A program made the translations under genes and the position numbers. The notes under the pieces were generated by a model. It was not told where the DNA came from, did not search any database, and saw only the letters and a list, made by a program, of their open reading frames with translations. DNA of 64,000 bases from Herbidospora cretacea. Its GTDB lineage: Bacteria > Actinomycetota > Actinomycetes > Streptosporangiales > Streptosporangiaceae. Positions 33,476 through 42,335 of this stretch are shown piece after piece (position 1 is the stretch's first letter; each line of letters begins with the position of its first letter). The stretch spans positions 310,001 to 374,000 of the forward strand of contig NZ_BBXG01000005.1 of assembly GCF_001570605.1 (NCBI RefSeq), in the 5' to 3' direction.

Positions 33476-34255
33476 TTATGCGGTGAGGACGAAGAGCGCG
33501 CCGGTCAGGTACACACAGCCGACGATCGCGACAGCGACGCCCGCCACCACTGGGATCCAGGCGGACAGGGCGGCGGCCGAACTGCCTCTCAGACTGCGGC
33601 CAAGCAGGCTGTAGCCGCGGATTGTGGCGACGCCTACCGCAGTGAGTGTGCACGCAATGCCGAGGCCGAACACCAGGACAAGGATGACCACGTCGAGGGC
33701 GCGACCGGTGAGCAGGCCGCTGACCAAAACGACGAAAGCCGACGGTGAGGGCAGCAGGCCACCCGACAGGGCCAGCGCGATCAGCCCCTTCCGAGACCAC
33801 GGGTCGGTGAGCACGTCACCATGCCCGTGGCCGTGACCATGTCCGTGCCCATGGCCATGACCGTGTCCGCGCCCATGGGCGTGCGCCCTTTGGCGGAGGT
33901 GGCGGATGGTCAGGTGGACACCGACCCCGATGACGACGACGGCGGCCACGACCTGCATCCAGGCGGTGATGGACTCCGTGCCCATTCCGGCGATGTCGGA
34001 GACGCCGACCCAGAGCAGCGCCAGAACCAGCACGGAGAACGTGTGCATGATCGCGACGATGACGCCGAGTCGGACGGCGTCGCGGTAGCGGCCGTGGACA
34101 CCGACCAGATAGGCGGCGGTGACGCTCTTGCCATGCCCGGGGGCCACGGCGTGCATGGCGCCGACGCCCAATGCGATGGCCAGCGTCAGCCAGAACGCGC
34201 CACCGCCGTCGAAGAACGCGACGAACCGGCTGTCGAAGCCGTTGAGACCCGTCAT
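33476..34255 (-). CDS. NicO/RcnA-type nickel/cobalt exporter
   Basis: The protein has 259 residues from ATG 34255 (AGGAGGAAG 6 nt upstream). It has about six hydrophobic segments, the family motif HAVAPGHGKSVTAAYLVG (HxxAPGHGK, residues ~34-51), a long His-Gly loop (HGHGHGHG, about residues 126-146) and SGGLLPSPSAFVVL. NicO/RcnA/UreH-type transporters move nickel or cobalt, usually outwards, with the His loop binding metal. It overlaps by ATGA the secreted-domain partner encoded upstream. Placement beside the nickel importer suggests an efflux valve for the same metal. Confidence 0.82.
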   Translation of the reverse strand: MTGLNGFDSRFVAFFDGGGAFWLTLAIALGVGAMHAVAPGHGKSVTAAYLVGVHGRYRDAVRLGVIVAIMHTFSVLVLALLWVGVSDIAGMGTESITAWMQVVAAVVVIGVGVHLTIRHLRQRAHAHGRGHGHGHGHGHGHGHGHGDVLTDPWSRKGLIALALSGGLLPSPSAFVVLVSGLLTGRALDVVILVLVFGLGIACTLTAVGVATIRGYSLLGRSLRGSSAAALSAWIPVVAGVAVAIVGCVYLTGALFVLTA

Positions 34256-34896
34256 GCCGACTTCCTCCTGCTCCGTACCCGCAGCACGACCATGACGCCG
34301 ATCCCGACGGCCACCACAAACGTCAGCCAGAGGGCGACGACGATGGTGGTCGCGGGGACTCCAGGGCCGGAGAAGCTCAGGTGCTGGGTCGTGGTCTTCG
34401 AGGTGAAGAGCATCTGTGCCTGTTCGACCGGCGGCTCGAACATGAGCACGGTGCGGTAGTTGCTGTCGAGGTCGGTCAAGGCCTTCAGGGTGACGTCGAG
34501 TTCGTCGACCGGCTTGCCGCAGGCATAGCTGAACTCGACGCCGTTGTCGGTCACCCCGACCAAAGATGCCATCTTCCCCGGGCACGGCTTACCGTCCTGC
34601 GCCACCGCGATGCTGCTGAGCAGGTAGTCGCGGACGACGGAGGAGCGCTCCAGCTTCTCCTCGCCGGTGAGCTGGGGCGCGGCCTCCTTGAACGCGCCCT
34701 TGGCGGTGCCGAGGGCGAACCAGTCGTCGGCGCTCGCGCTGTAGTGGATCGCCACCTGCGTACCGGTGGCGCTGATCCGCGCCGTCGGCGGCGCACCGAA
34801 AGGATGCGCGGAGGCGGGCGCGGCGAGGCCCGCCATGACCGGCAGTACGGCCGCGACGAGCAGCACGGCCGCCACCGCGCGGGTTGGGATGTTCAC
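34252..34896 (-). CDS. Secreted, membrane-anchored partner of the NicO exporter
   Basis: The 214-residue protein has a signal peptide (residues 1-30, ending ASAHPFG), so the mature N-terminus probably starts with His, a common metal-binding arrangement. An extracytoplasmic domain with two Cys (GKPCPG and SYACGK) follows, and a C-terminal membrane helix (VPATTIVVALWLTFVVAVGI) with a basic tail. Such proteins are often found fused or adjacent to NicO/HupE exporters. Start GTG/ATG at 34896 lies below a 214-bp gap in which no regulatory site was recognised. Confidence 0.7.
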   Translation of the reverse strand: MNIPTRAVAAVLLVAAVLPVMAGLAAPASAHPFGAPPTARISATGTQVAIHYSASADDWFALGTAKGAFKEAAPQLTGEEKLERSSVVRDYLLSSIAVAQDGKPCPGKMASLVGVTDNGVEFSYACGKPVDELDVTLKALTDLDSNYRTVLMFEPPVEQAQMLFTSKTTTQHLSFSGPGVPATTIVVALWLTFVVAVGIGVMVVLRVRSRRKSA

Positions 34897-35110
34897 GCGT
34901 TCTCCTGCACGAACCCGGCTTGATGATCAACTCGTGATCTTCAGGTGGCGTCCGGGAGGAGGGACAGGCGGAGTGTCGCCGCCCAGAAGAGCGAGCGATC
35001 ACATTCAGCCAGGTGCCGTCGGCGGGCGTGCGACGAGAGAGCAACCAGCGAATGAACGTCCGATTTGCTCCTGAAGAGTGCCGTTTGCGAATACAGCCTT
35101 CAACTGACCT

Positions 35111-35746
35111 TCACGACATGCGAACGGTCGGCCCTCCAGAGGGTTCGGTCCAACGGGTGAGCAACTCCTCGTCGTGGGTGATGGCGAGGATGCCGGCGCC
35201 GGTCTCCTTCCGGTAGGTCTCCAGGCGGGCGACGAGGTGGGCCTGGGTGGAGGCGTCGAGCATGGTGGTCATCTCGTCGCAGATCACGTACCGGGGCTTC
35301 AGCGCGAGCGCGCGGGCAACGCAGGCGCGCTGAAGCTGGCCGTCGGAGACCTCGTGAGGGCGGCGGGTCAGCAGTTCGGGGGTGAGGCCCACGTCGTCGG
35401 TCAGGTCCTCGACCGGGCGGCCGGTGGCGTGGAAAGGCTCTTCGGCGATCTCGCGCAGGGTGAGCCGGGGGTCGACGGCGAGGCGGGGCTGCTGGAAGAT
35501 CAGCGCGACCCGGGTGCGCAGGTCGCGGGCGGCCCGGTGGCGCCAGCGGTGGATCTCGGTCCCGTCCATGCTGAGGCTGCCCGCGTCGGGGCGTAGCATC
35601 AGGGCGAGCACTCGGGCCAGGGTCGACTTGCCGCAGCCGCTCGGCCCGGCCAGCCCGGTGACGACGCCGGGCACCACTTCCAGGTCGGCACCGCGTAGCA
35701 CCCGCTGCCTGCCGTAGGCGACGGTGATGCCGTCAGCGCGCAACAT
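35111..35746 (-). CDS. nikE: NikE-like nickel/peptide ABC ATPase
   Basis: The 211-residue ATPase starts at ATG 35746 (GGAG 5 nt upstream); a longer open frame overlaps NikD and was rejected. Walker A GPSGCGKSTL lies near residue 35, a signature-like VSDGQLQRACVARAL near 125 (VSDGQ in place of LSGGQ), and Walker B PRYVICDEMTTMLD near 148. It energises the nickel importer. The protein is short compared with most Nik/Opp ATPases because it lacks the C-terminal oligopeptide-type extension; NikD next door keeps it. Confidence 0.85.
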   Translation of the reverse strand: MLRADGITVAYGRQRVLRGADLEVVPGVVTGLAGPSGCGKSTLARVLALMLRPDAGSLSMDGTEIHRWRHRAARDLRTRVALIFQQPRLAVDPRLTLREIAEEPFHATGRPVEDLTDDVGLTPELLTRRPHEVSDGQLQRACVARALALKPRYVICDEMTTMLDASTQAHLVARLETYRKETGAGILAITHDEELLTRWTEPSGGPTVRMS

Positions 35747-36665
35747 GATGCTCCAAGGGGTGATGGCAAGCCACCGGTCCGGCCTTGGGGAGGTCCGAGC
35801 AGGCGGCGGTGGATCGGTCGCAGCGGGGCCGGAACGCGCACCCCGAGGGCAGGTCGGTGAGTTCCGGCGGTCGGCCGGAAATAGGGACGAAGCTTCGGGA
35901 CGGCAGCGCCTCCAGCAGGCCGGCCGCGTAGGGGTGACGTGGTCCGGCGAAGAACTCGGCAGCCGGGGCGTGGGAGACGACGCGGCTGGCGTACATGACC
36001 GCGATGTGGTCGGCGACCTGTTCGGCGGCGCGCAGGTCATGGGTGATGAGCAGGACCGCACGGCCATCGTCGGCCAGGCGTCGCAGTTCGGCCATGGTGG
36101 CCTCGACGAGCGGCCGGTCCAGGCCGCTGGTCGGCTCGTCGGCGACGATCAGCCACGGGTCGCCCGCGAGGGCGATGGCGTTGACGACGCGCTGGGCCAT
36201 GCCGCCGGACAGCTGGTGGGGGTAGCGGTCGAGCTGGGCCGGGTCGAGCCCGGCCCGTCCGGCGAGTTCGTCGGCCGAGGCCTGGCTGCCCAGCTCGCGC
36301 AGGGCCTCGGTGAGCTGGGCGCGGGCGGTGCGGACCGGTGTGAGGTGGGAGGCCGGACTCTGCGGGACCAGGCCGATCCGGCGCCCGCGCACGGTCCGGG
36401 CGAGCACCTTCTCCGGCGCGGCGATCAGGTCGAGCGGCTGCGCGCCTTCGGTCCGCAGCCAGGCCGACCCGGACACGGTCGCATTACCCGGCAGCAGGCC
36501 CATCAACGCGTGGGCCATCACCGACTTGCCGCAGCCCGATTCGCCGACCAGGGCCAGGCACTCGCCCTGACGTACCTCGAAGGAGGCCTCACTCACCGCG
36601 TGAACGGTCGCGCCGGGGAGGTGGAACCGCACCGAGAGGTCGTGGACGGTCAACGAGGAGGTCAA
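35733..36665 (-). CDS. nikD: NikD-like nickel/peptide ABC ATPase
   Basis: The 310-residue protein has Walker A GESGCGKSVMAHAL (near residue 42), signature LSGGMAQRVVNAIAL, Walker B WLIVADEPTSGLD and a C-terminal oligopeptide-transport-type extension with Cys-rich CAFRPRCDRSTAAC typical of the Opp/Nik group. TTG 36665 overlaps the NikC stop (TTGA) and is chosen as the start; no ATG/GTG fits with a ribosome site. It overlaps NikE by 14 bp. Confidence 0.85.
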   Translation of the reverse strand: MTSSLTVHDLSVRFHLPGATVHAVSEASFEVRQGECLALVGESGCGKSVMAHALMGLLPGNATVSGSAWLRTEGAQPLDLIAAPEKVLARTVRGRRIGLVPQSPASHLTPVRTARAQLTEALRELGSQASADELAGRAGLDPAQLDRYPHQLSGGMAQRVVNAIALAGDPWLIVADEPTSGLDRPLVEATMAELRRLADDGRAVLLITHDLRAAEQVADHIAVMYASRVVSHAPAAEFFAGPRHPYAAGLLEALPSRSFVPISGRPPELTDLPSGCAFRPRCDRSTAACSDLPKAGPVACHHPLEHHVAR

Positions 36666-37519
36666 AGCTGAAGCTCCGATCGCCAGCGCGGGTTGGTGCG
36701 GTCGCGCCAGTACTGGACGAGCGCCGAGATCGCCAGGGTGGGGACGAGGATGAACAGGCCGGGGAACAGGGAGGCCCACCAGTCTCCGGCCAGCAGCGAC
36801 CGCGCCCCGTCGTTGATCATGTTGCCGAGTGAGGCGAGGTGCGGGGGCAGGCCGAGGCCGAGGAAGCTGAGCGCCGTTTCGTGCCAGATGGCGTGCGGGA
36901 CCATCAGCACCGATGCCAGCGCGATGTGCGGCATCAGGTGGGGTAGGAAGTGCCGCCGGACGACGCGTAGCCGGGTCGATCCGCCGGAGATCGCGGCGTC
37001 GACGAACGGCCGGGCGCGCAGCGTGAGCACCTCAGAGCGGACGATCCGGGCGGCGGTCGTCCAGTGGGTGAGCCCGACGGAGACCACCACCGCCGTGGCG
37101 CTGGGAGAGAACAGCGCCACGATGAAGATGCCGAACAGCAGGTGGGGTACGGAGTTGAAGCCGTCCACCACCCTCATGATGACCCGGTCGGCGAAGCCAC
37201 CGAGCATGCCGGCGGCGAGTCCCGCGACAGCGCCGATGGTCATCGACACCAGGGCCGCGACCAGGCCGATCAGCAGGGAGACGCGCAGCCCGTAGATCAC
37301 CCGGAGCAGCACGTCGCGCCCGACCTCGTCGGTGCCGAAGGGGTGCGCGAACGAGGGTGCCTGGTTGGCCGACCCTAGGTCGACGAGCTGCTGGTCGAGC
37401 TGGACCACGAGGGGAACCACCACCACGGCCAGCGCGAGCACGACGAGCACCCCCGCCGCTATGCGCATGGACGTCCGTCGAGACCGGACCTTTCGTTTTG
37501 CCGGGAGCGTCGCGGTCAT
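36662..37519 (-). CDS. nikC: NikC-like nickel ABC permease
   Basis: The 285-residue integral membrane protein has an N-terminal anchor (residues ~17-40), the extracytoplasmic PSFAHPFGTDEVGRDVLLRV signature of DppC/NikC permeases, and the cytoplasmic EAA-like loop GGSTRLRVVRRHFLPHLMPH. ATG 37519 overlaps the NikB stop by one base. It forms the channel with NikB. Confidence 0.88.
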   Translation of the reverse strand: MTATLPAKRKVRSRRTSMRIAAGVLVVLALAVVVVPLVVQLDQQLVDLGSANQAPSFAHPFGTDEVGRDVLLRVIYGLRVSLLIGLVAALVSMTIGAVAGLAAGMLGGFADRVIMRVVDGFNSVPHLLFGIFIVALFSPSATAVVVSVGLTHWTTAARIVRSEVLTLRARPFVDAAISGGSTRLRVVRRHFLPHLMPHIALASVLMVPHAIWHETALSFLGLGLPPHLASLGNMINDGARSLLAGDWWASLFPGLFILVPTLAISALVQYWRDRTNPRWRSELQL

Positions 37520-38502
37520 CAGCTCACCCCCAGGACCCGCACACGCGGATCGGCGATCACATAGGCGCTGTCGGCGATCAGGTTGCCGATGACCACGGCG
37601 AGCGTGGCCAGCAGAGTGAGCGCCGCCAGCAGCGGGAAGTCCGCGGCGAGTGCGGCCTCTACGGATGCCGACGCCACCCCCGGCCAGGAGAACACCGTCT
37701 CGACCAGGATCGCGCCGGTCACCAGCTCGGGGATGCGTGCCCCGACGAGCGTGATGAACGGCAGTAGCGCCGAGCGCAGCGCGTGCCGCACCACCACAGT
37801 GCGTTCCCGCAGCCCACGCGCGCGAGCCCCGAGCACGAAGTCCTCCCGAAGCGTCGTGATCAGCGACTCACGCACGAACAGCAGCAACCAGGACGACTGC
37901 GAGAACGCCAGCACCGCCACCGGAAGCACCATGTGGTGCAACACGTCACCGAACTCCAGCGTCGTCGCGGCCGGGTCGGTCAGCCCGCCCGGCGGAAGCC
38001 ACTGCAATTTGACGGCGAAGATCCACATCACGATCAGCGCGGTCCAGAACACCGGCGCGGCCTCGTTGGCGTAGGCGGTGCCGGTGATCGTGCGGTCGAG
38101 CCACGAGTCGCGGCGCCAGGCGGCCAGCGCGCCCACGGCGAGGCTGACCACCAGCATGAGCACCAGGGCGCAGCCCGTGGCGAGCAGCGTCCAGCCGAAC
38201 CTTTCGCCGATCACCTCGATCACGGGCCGGTGCATGCTGCGCGACTCGCCAAGGTCGCCCTGCACCAGGTTGCCAAGCCAGGTGAAGTACTGCTCGGCGA
38301 CCGGCTTGTCCAGGCCCCAGTTCTCGCGGATCTGGGCCGTGATCTCGGGGCTCGTCGTGAGCGCGCGGACCCCGAGATACTGCTTGACCGGGTCGAACGG
38401 TGACGCCTTGGCCAGCGCGAACATGCCCAAGGTGACGGCGAACAGCAGCGGCACGGTGAACGCCAGCCGCCAGAGCGCCATCCGGGCGAGCGCCCGGGTC
38501 AT
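37519..38502 (-). CDS. nikB: NikB-like nickel ABC permease
   Basis: The protein has 327 residues from ATG 38502, which overlaps the NikA stop. It has about six membrane segments and the DppB/NikB landmarks: an N-terminal helix, LVQGDLGESRSMHRPVIEVI, and the EAA loop ARGLRERTVVVRHALRSALL. A longer frame starting at 38589 lies inside NikA and was rejected. It is the partner permease of NikC. Confidence 0.88.
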   Translation of the reverse strand: MTRALARMALWRLAFTVPLLFAVTLGMFALAKASPFDPVKQYLGVRALTTSPEITAQIRENWGLDKPVAEQYFTWLGNLVQGDLGESRSMHRPVIEVIGERFGWTLLATGCALVLMLVVSLAVGALAAWRRDSWLDRTITGTAYANEAAPVFWTALIVMWIFAVKLQWLPPGGLTDPAATTLEFGDVLHHMVLPVAVLAFSQSSWLLLFVRESLITTLREDFVLGARARGLRERTVVVRHALRSALLPFITLVGARIPELVTGAILVETVFSWPGVASASVEAALAADFPLLAALTLLATLAVVIGNLIADSAYVIADPRVRVLGVS

Positions 38503-40097
38503 GCGACCGGCTTCCACTCGGCGATGTTGCGGAACAGGCCACCGGTCTCGTGCTCGTGCGGCTCGACGGAGGGGGCGATCCCGGTCCACTGGCCGCGCAC
38601 CACGTAGACGTGCTTGAGGTAGACGAGGTAGGCCCAGGCGGCGTCGTCGCTGATGCGCTGCTGGAAGGCGTCGTAGGTCTGCTTGCGGACGGCGGGGTCG
38701 GCCTCCTCGCGGCCCTTGTCGAGCAGCGCATCGACCTCGGGGACCTTGTAGAAGCCCGGGTTGAAGAAACCCTGACCGGCGAGGGTCGAGTGGAACAGCT
38801 CATAGTTGGTGTAGTCGGGGTCGTAGGGGGCGCCGTAGCCCATGACCAAGGCGTCCTTGCTCATGCGCGGCTCGATCGCGTCCCAGTCCAGACCGGCGAG
38901 CTCAATGTCGATGCCGACCTTCTTGGCGTCGGAGGCCACGGCCAGGCCGAGGTCCTTTCGCAGCGCGTCGCCCGCCGGGTACATCAGGGTGAAGCTCGCC
39001 CGGGTGCCGTCCTTGACCCGGACGCCGTCGTCACCGACCTTCCAGCCGGCCTCGTCGAGAACCTTGGTGGCCTGCGCCTGGTCAGGCGCGGGAGACCCGG
39101 CGATGGCCGCGTTGTACCAGGTGGTGCCGGGCGCGATCGGGCCATAGGCGGGTTCGCCCGCACCGGCGAGGATGGTGTCGACCATCGCCTGGCGGTCGAG
39201 GGCCAGGTTGACCGCCTTGCGGATCGCCAGGTCACCGGTGACCGGCTGGCCGAAGGGGAACATGACGCCCCGATAGTCGGCGCTGTCGACCTTGTGGACC
39301 GTCAGGCCCTGCTGGCCGTCGAAGCGCGCGGCGGCCTTGGGCGGCAGCACGGTGGCGTCAAATTCCCCGGCGGCCATCCGGGTGGCGCGTACGTTGTCGT
39401 CACCGGCGTAGGCGACCACCAGGTTCTTGATCGCGGGTGCGCCGCCCCAGTACGTCGGGTTGGCCTTCACGACGAGCTTGTCGCCGGGCGTCCAGGACAC
39501 GAAGCTGTAGGGCCCGGTGCCGACCGGCTTGGTGTTGAACGGCGCGCTCTCCAGGCTCTGCCCGTCGAGCAGCTTCTTCGGCACGATGCCCAGCGTGGCC
39601 CGCTGCAGGATCGCGGCGTACGGGTACTTGAGGTGGAACACCACGGTCGAGGCGTCGGGCGCGTCCACCGACTCGATCGCCGCGAAGTCGCCGCGGATGC
39701 TGGAGTTGTTCTTCTCGTCCATGACGGCCTGGTAGGTGTAAGCCACGTCCGCGCTGGTCAGCGGGGTTCCGTCGTGGAACTTGACGTCCTTGCGCAATGT
39801 GAAGGTGACCGTCTCACCGTCGGTCGCGGGCATCGCGTCCGCCAGCGCGGGCTTGAGCGAGAGATCGGCGTTCCGGCTGAGCAGCCCGTCGAACATGAGC
39901 CCACCGCCGTCGACTGCGTAACCCAGAACGGGGTTCAGGGTGGCGGGCTCGGAGGGGATCCCGAGGACGAACGTGTCGTCCGCCGAACCACTCGACGAGG
40001 TCTGGGGAACCGTCGGCGCGGAGCAAGCACCGAGGGCCAGCGAGGCAATTAGGACGAGCGGAGCGAGACGGGCGAACCTGACACGAAAGGGCTTCAC
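38499..40097 (-). CDS. nikA: NikA-like substrate-binding lipoprotein
   Basis: The 532-residue SBP_bac_5-family protein has a lipoprotein signal (LIASLALGACS, acylated Cys at residue 25). The body has the peptide/nickel-binding family landmarks RKDVKFHDGTPLTSADVAYT and KLVVKANPTYWGGAPAIKNL. It captures nickel, probably as a chelate, outside the membrane and delivers it to NikBC. Start is GTG 40097; the ribosome site is weak. The promoter region carries a strong Nur box at 40128-40144. The family also includes peptide binders; nickel is favoured because of the Nur box and neighbours. Confidence 0.85.
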   Translation of the reverse strand: MKPFRVRFARLAPLVLIASLALGACSAPTVPQTSSSGSADDTFVLGIPSEPATLNPVLGYAVDGGGLMFDGLLSRNADLSLKPALADAMPATDGETVTFTLRKDVKFHDGTPLTSADVAYTYQAVMDEKNNSSIRGDFAAIESVDAPDASTVVFHLKYPYAAILQRATLGIVPKKLLDGQSLESAPFNTKPVGTGPYSFVSWTPGDKLVVKANPTYWGGAPAIKNLVVAYAGDDNVRATRMAAGEFDATVLPPKAAARFDGQQGLTVHKVDSADYRGVMFPFGQPVTGDLAIRKAVNLALDRQAMVDTILAGAGEPAYGPIAPGTTWYNAAIAGSPAPDQAQATKVLDEAGWKVGDDGVRVKDGTRASFTLMYPAGDALRKDLGLAVASDAKKVGIDIELAGLDWDAIEPRMSKDALVMGYGAPYDPDYTNYELFHSTLAGQGFFNPGFYKVPEVDALLDKGREEADPAVRKQTYDAFQQRISDDAAWAYLVYLKHVYVVRGQWTGIAPSVEPHEHETGGLFRNIAEWKPVA

Positions 40098-40127
40098 GGG
40101 AGTGAAGGTAAAGCGATCATCTTGTTA

Positions 40128-40144
40128 TTGCAAGTCTGTCGCAA
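40128..40144 (-). promoter_or_regulatory. Nur box at nikABCDE
   Basis: TTGCAA-GTCTG-TCGCAA matches the Nur operator (TTGCAA-N5-TTGCAA, known from Streptomyces) in 11 of 12 fixed positions, 31 bp upstream of the nikA start. Nickel-bound Nur should repress the importer here. Confidence 0.8.
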
Positions 40145-40263
40145 GTACATCAGGTAACAAACAACGCCCAGCCTGGGGTGGCGCCCGGACGGTGAAGGCG
40201 GTCACCCCAGCGAGATGAGATCCGGAGCCGGCAAGCAGACAACGCAGCCTTGCCTGACCACAT

Positions 40264-40680
40264 TCAGGCGGCGGAACACTGGTGGCAGCGGCCGAGAAGC
40301 AGCTGACCTGCCTGGTTCAGGGTGAACCGCCGTCCGGTCGCCAGGTCGGCGGCGGTGCGGTCCAGGTCGCCGGCGGGGATCTCCAGCAACGTGCCGCAGG
40401 GTTGGCAGATGAGGTGATGGTGCGGGGTTATGGCCAGGCCATAGAGCAACTCCCCCGCCCACTCGATGCAGTGCAGCACGCCTGATTCGGTCATCGCCGT
40501 GACGTTCCGGTAGACGCTCGACGCGTTGATGGTCGGCCGTACGGCAGCCGCCAGCTGGGCCAGCGTCGACACGCTGTGGTGTGTGTTCGTCCGTTCCAGA
40601 ATCGTCAGGATGGCCATCCGCGCCCCGGTCCGGCGCAGTCCTCGATCGGCCAGCATCTGGTCGGTCTCGATGCGGTCCAC
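40264..40680 (-). CDS. nur: Fur-family nickel-responsive regulator (Nur)
   Basis: The 138-residue protein has a winged helix (DRGLRRTGARMAILTILERT, then INASSVYRNVTAMTESGV), the His-rich metal/dimer segment ITPHHHLICQPCGTLLEI and a C-terminal CHQC, giving the two CxxC pairs of the structural zinc site. GTG 40680 aligns the N-terminus with Streptomyces Nur; ATG 40656 is an alternative. Of the Fur group (Fur, Zur, Nur, CatR, PerR) Nur is chosen because nikA, sodF and this gene itself carry Nur-type operators. Its own operator lies just upstream, implying autoregulation. Confidence 0.82.
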   Translation of the reverse strand: MDRIETDQMLADRGLRRTGARMAILTILERTNTHHSVSTLAQLAAAVRPTINASSVYRNVTAMTESGVLHCIEWAGELLYGLAITPHHHLICQPCGTLLEIPAGDLDRTAADLATGRRFTLNQAGQLLLGRCHQCSAA

Positions 40681-40706
40681 CTCCCTCAGTTGCGATAGAT
40701 ATGCTA

Positions 40707-40723
40707 TTGCGAGCTCTTTGCAA
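40707..40723. promoter_or_regulatory. Nur box between nur and the MucR-like gene
   Basis: TTGCGA-GCTCT-TTGCAA (one mismatch to the operator) lies 27 bp from the nur start and 12 bp from the MucR-like start, so it can control both divergent promoters. A further TTGCGA half-site at 40690-40695 lies on the nur side. Confidence 0.78.
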
Positions 40724-40735
40724 CTGGAGGTCGAG

Positions 40736-41539
40736 ATGGACGGCGACGTCCACGGGCGCATCGGTGAACTCGCCTGCGACGAGGTGACCGGCGAGGTGCA
40801 GTGCCACCTGTGCGGGCGGTCCTTCCGCGCCCTGGGCAGCCACATCCGGGTCCACGATCTGACTGCCGACGCCTACCGGGAGGCTTTCGGCCTGTTCGCG
40901 ACCAAGGCACTCACCTCCCAAGAGCTGTCGGAGACCCGCCGTGACCGCCAGCAGCGGCTGTACCGGCGCTCTCCGGCCACCCGTTCCAACCTCGGAACGG
41001 GCCAGAAACTGGCCCGATCTGGAGAGCTCAACACTCTGACCAGGCGAGACAGTCCACAACGTCGCACCTCCCAGTTGAGGGAACTGAAAGACGGGCGCGC
41101 CACCCGCTCACGCACCACGCAAGAGCGGCTCCGCACCGCGCTCGCCGACGCCGGTTTCCCCGACAGTGCCGCCGGGCTGCGCACGCTGTACGTCGACAGG
41201 CAGACCAGCATGGAGAACCTCGCGGCCCTGCTCGGCGTCAGCCGCGTCACCCTGCGCAACGCCCTGCTGGCCGCCGACATCCCGTTGCGCGCCATCGGAG
41301 TGAACACCGACACGGGACGACGCTCGCGGATCGCCTCCAACATCGCGCGCGCGGCCGCACTTGTCGGAACCACCGACCTGCACCAATGGCTACACGAGCG
41401 CCGCTCGCAAGGGGCGAGTCTCCAGCAGCTCGCGACCGAGCTGAACCGCAGTGTGCCGTGGGTGAAGGACCGGCTCTCGGAGCGGAGTGATCATGAGGGC
41501 CGCGCGCGGTCGAGCAGACCGGCCGTACCTCCGGGCTGA
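40736..41539 (+). CDS. MucR/Ros-type zinc-finger regulator
   Basis: The 267-residue protein has an N-terminal Ros/MucR-like finger: VQCHLCGRSFRALGSHIRVH (Cys-x2-Cys...His-x3-His) followed by DLTADAYREAFGL, the family signature. Residues ~160-190 and 215-250 contain two further HTH-like segments (NLAALLGVSRVTLRNALLAA and SLQQLATELNRSVPWVKDRL), suggesting extra DNA-binding modules. MucR-type proteins are rare outside proteobacteria and phages. RBS GGAGG is 5 nt upstream of ATG 40736, directly behind the Nur box. It is probably a second-level regulator of nickel starvation genes. Confidence 0.7.
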   Translation: MDGDVHGRIGELACDEVTGEVQCHLCGRSFRALGSHIRVHDLTADAYREAFGLFATKALTSQELSETRRDRQQRLYRRSPATRSNLGTGQKLARSGELNTLTRRDSPQRRTSQLRELKDGRATRSRTTQERLRTALADAGFPDSAAGLRTLYVDRQTSMENLAALLGVSRVTLRNALLAADIPLRAIGVNTDTGRRSRIASNIARAAALVGTTDLHQWLHERRSQGASLQQLATELNRSVPWVKDRLSERSDHEGRARSSRPAVPPG

Positions 41540-41604
41540 TGGGTGCCGGCCGCCTCCAGCGAAGACGACGAGAAGGTCGAACGCCACGCTGGTCTGAGAG
41601 GGGA

Positions 41605-41654
41605 CGCCGCGTCCGGGCGGGAAAGCAGCCACTCGATCCGGCCCGGACGCGGCG
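41605..41654. terminator. Bidirectional terminator
   Basis: CGCCGCGTCCGGGC (41605-41618) pairs perfectly with GCCCGGACGCGGCG (41641-41654) over 14 bp, between the convergent MucR-like and sodF genes. Confidence 0.8.
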
Positions 41655-41658
41655 AGTT

Positions 41659-42258
41659 CTAGGCGCGCGCCGCGTCGAAGCGCGCGATGACGTCGTTCCA
41701 GTTGATGAGCGACCAGAGCTTCTCGACGTAGTCAGGCCGGACGTTCTTGTACTGCAGGTAGTAGGCGTGCTCCCAGGCGTCGAACACCAGCAGCGGGGTC
41801 GAGCTCATGCCGACGTTGCCGTGGTGGTCGTAGACCTGCTCGACGATCAGACGACGGCCCAGGGGCTCCCACGCCAGCACGCCCCAGCCGGAGCCCTGCA
41901 CGGTCGCCGTGGCGGTCGTGAGCTGCTTCTGGAAAGCCTCGAAGGAGCCGAAATGTTCGACGATCGAGTCGCCGAGTTCGCCGTCGGGGCGGTCGCCGCC
42001 GTCCGGGGAGAGGTTCTGCCAGAAGATCGTGTGCAGGACGTGGCCCGACAGGTTGAACGCGTAGGTCTTCTCCAGGCCGACCAGGCCGCTGAAGTCGCCC
42101 TTGTCACGGACTTCGGCGAGCCGGTCGAGCGTGTCGTTGGCGCCCTTCACGTAGGCGGCGTGGTGCTTGCTGTGGTGCAGCTCCAGGATCTCGCCCGTGA
42201 TCGCCGGCTCCAGCGCCGCGTAGTCGTAGGGCATATCCGGAAGGGTGTACTGGCTCAC
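41659..42258 (-). CDS. sodF: Iron superoxide dismutase
   Basis: The protein has 199 residues from GTG 42258 (AAGGAGGA 7 nt upstream). It shows [20 protein letters not shown] with the two first metal His (including [10 protein letters not shown]), [11 protein letters not shown], and the second metal pair in [20 protein letters not shown] (Asp and His). It dismutates superoxide in the cytoplasm. In Streptomyces the FeSOD gene is repressed by Nur when nickel is ample, since a nickel SOD takes over; the Nur box at 42275-42291 shows the same wiring here. Confidence 0.93.
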   Translation of the reverse strand: MSQYTLPDMPYDYAALEPAITGEILELHHSKHHAAYVKGANDTLDRLAEVRDKGDFSGLVGLEKTYAFNLSGHVLHTIFWQNLSPDGGDRPDGELGDSIVEHFGSFEAFQKQLTTATATVQGSGWGVLAWEPLGRRLIVEQVYDHHGNVGMSSTPLLVFDAWEHAYYLQYKNVRPDYVEKLWSLINWNDVIARFDAARA

Positions 42259-42274
42259 TTGCCCATCCTCCTTA

Positions 42275-42291
42275 TTGCACATTGATCGCAA
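42275..42291 (-). promoter_or_regulatory. Nur box at sodF
   Basis: TTGCAC-ATTGA-TCGCAA matches the Nur operator with two mismatches, 17 bp upstream of the sodF start and next to its ribosome site. Confidence 0.75.
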
Positions 42292-42335
42292 CAGCAATGA
42301 GTACACAATAAGGGACGTGATCTCGGCCCCTGTGA

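Noticed and set aside
33822-33880. Short tandem repeats resembling a CRISPR or minisatellite
   Set aside because: They encode the His-Gly metal-binding loop of the NicO exporter in frame.
38550-40052. 500-codon plus-strand open frame opposite nikA
   Set aside because: Shadow of a clear lipoprotein gene; no recognisable protein features.
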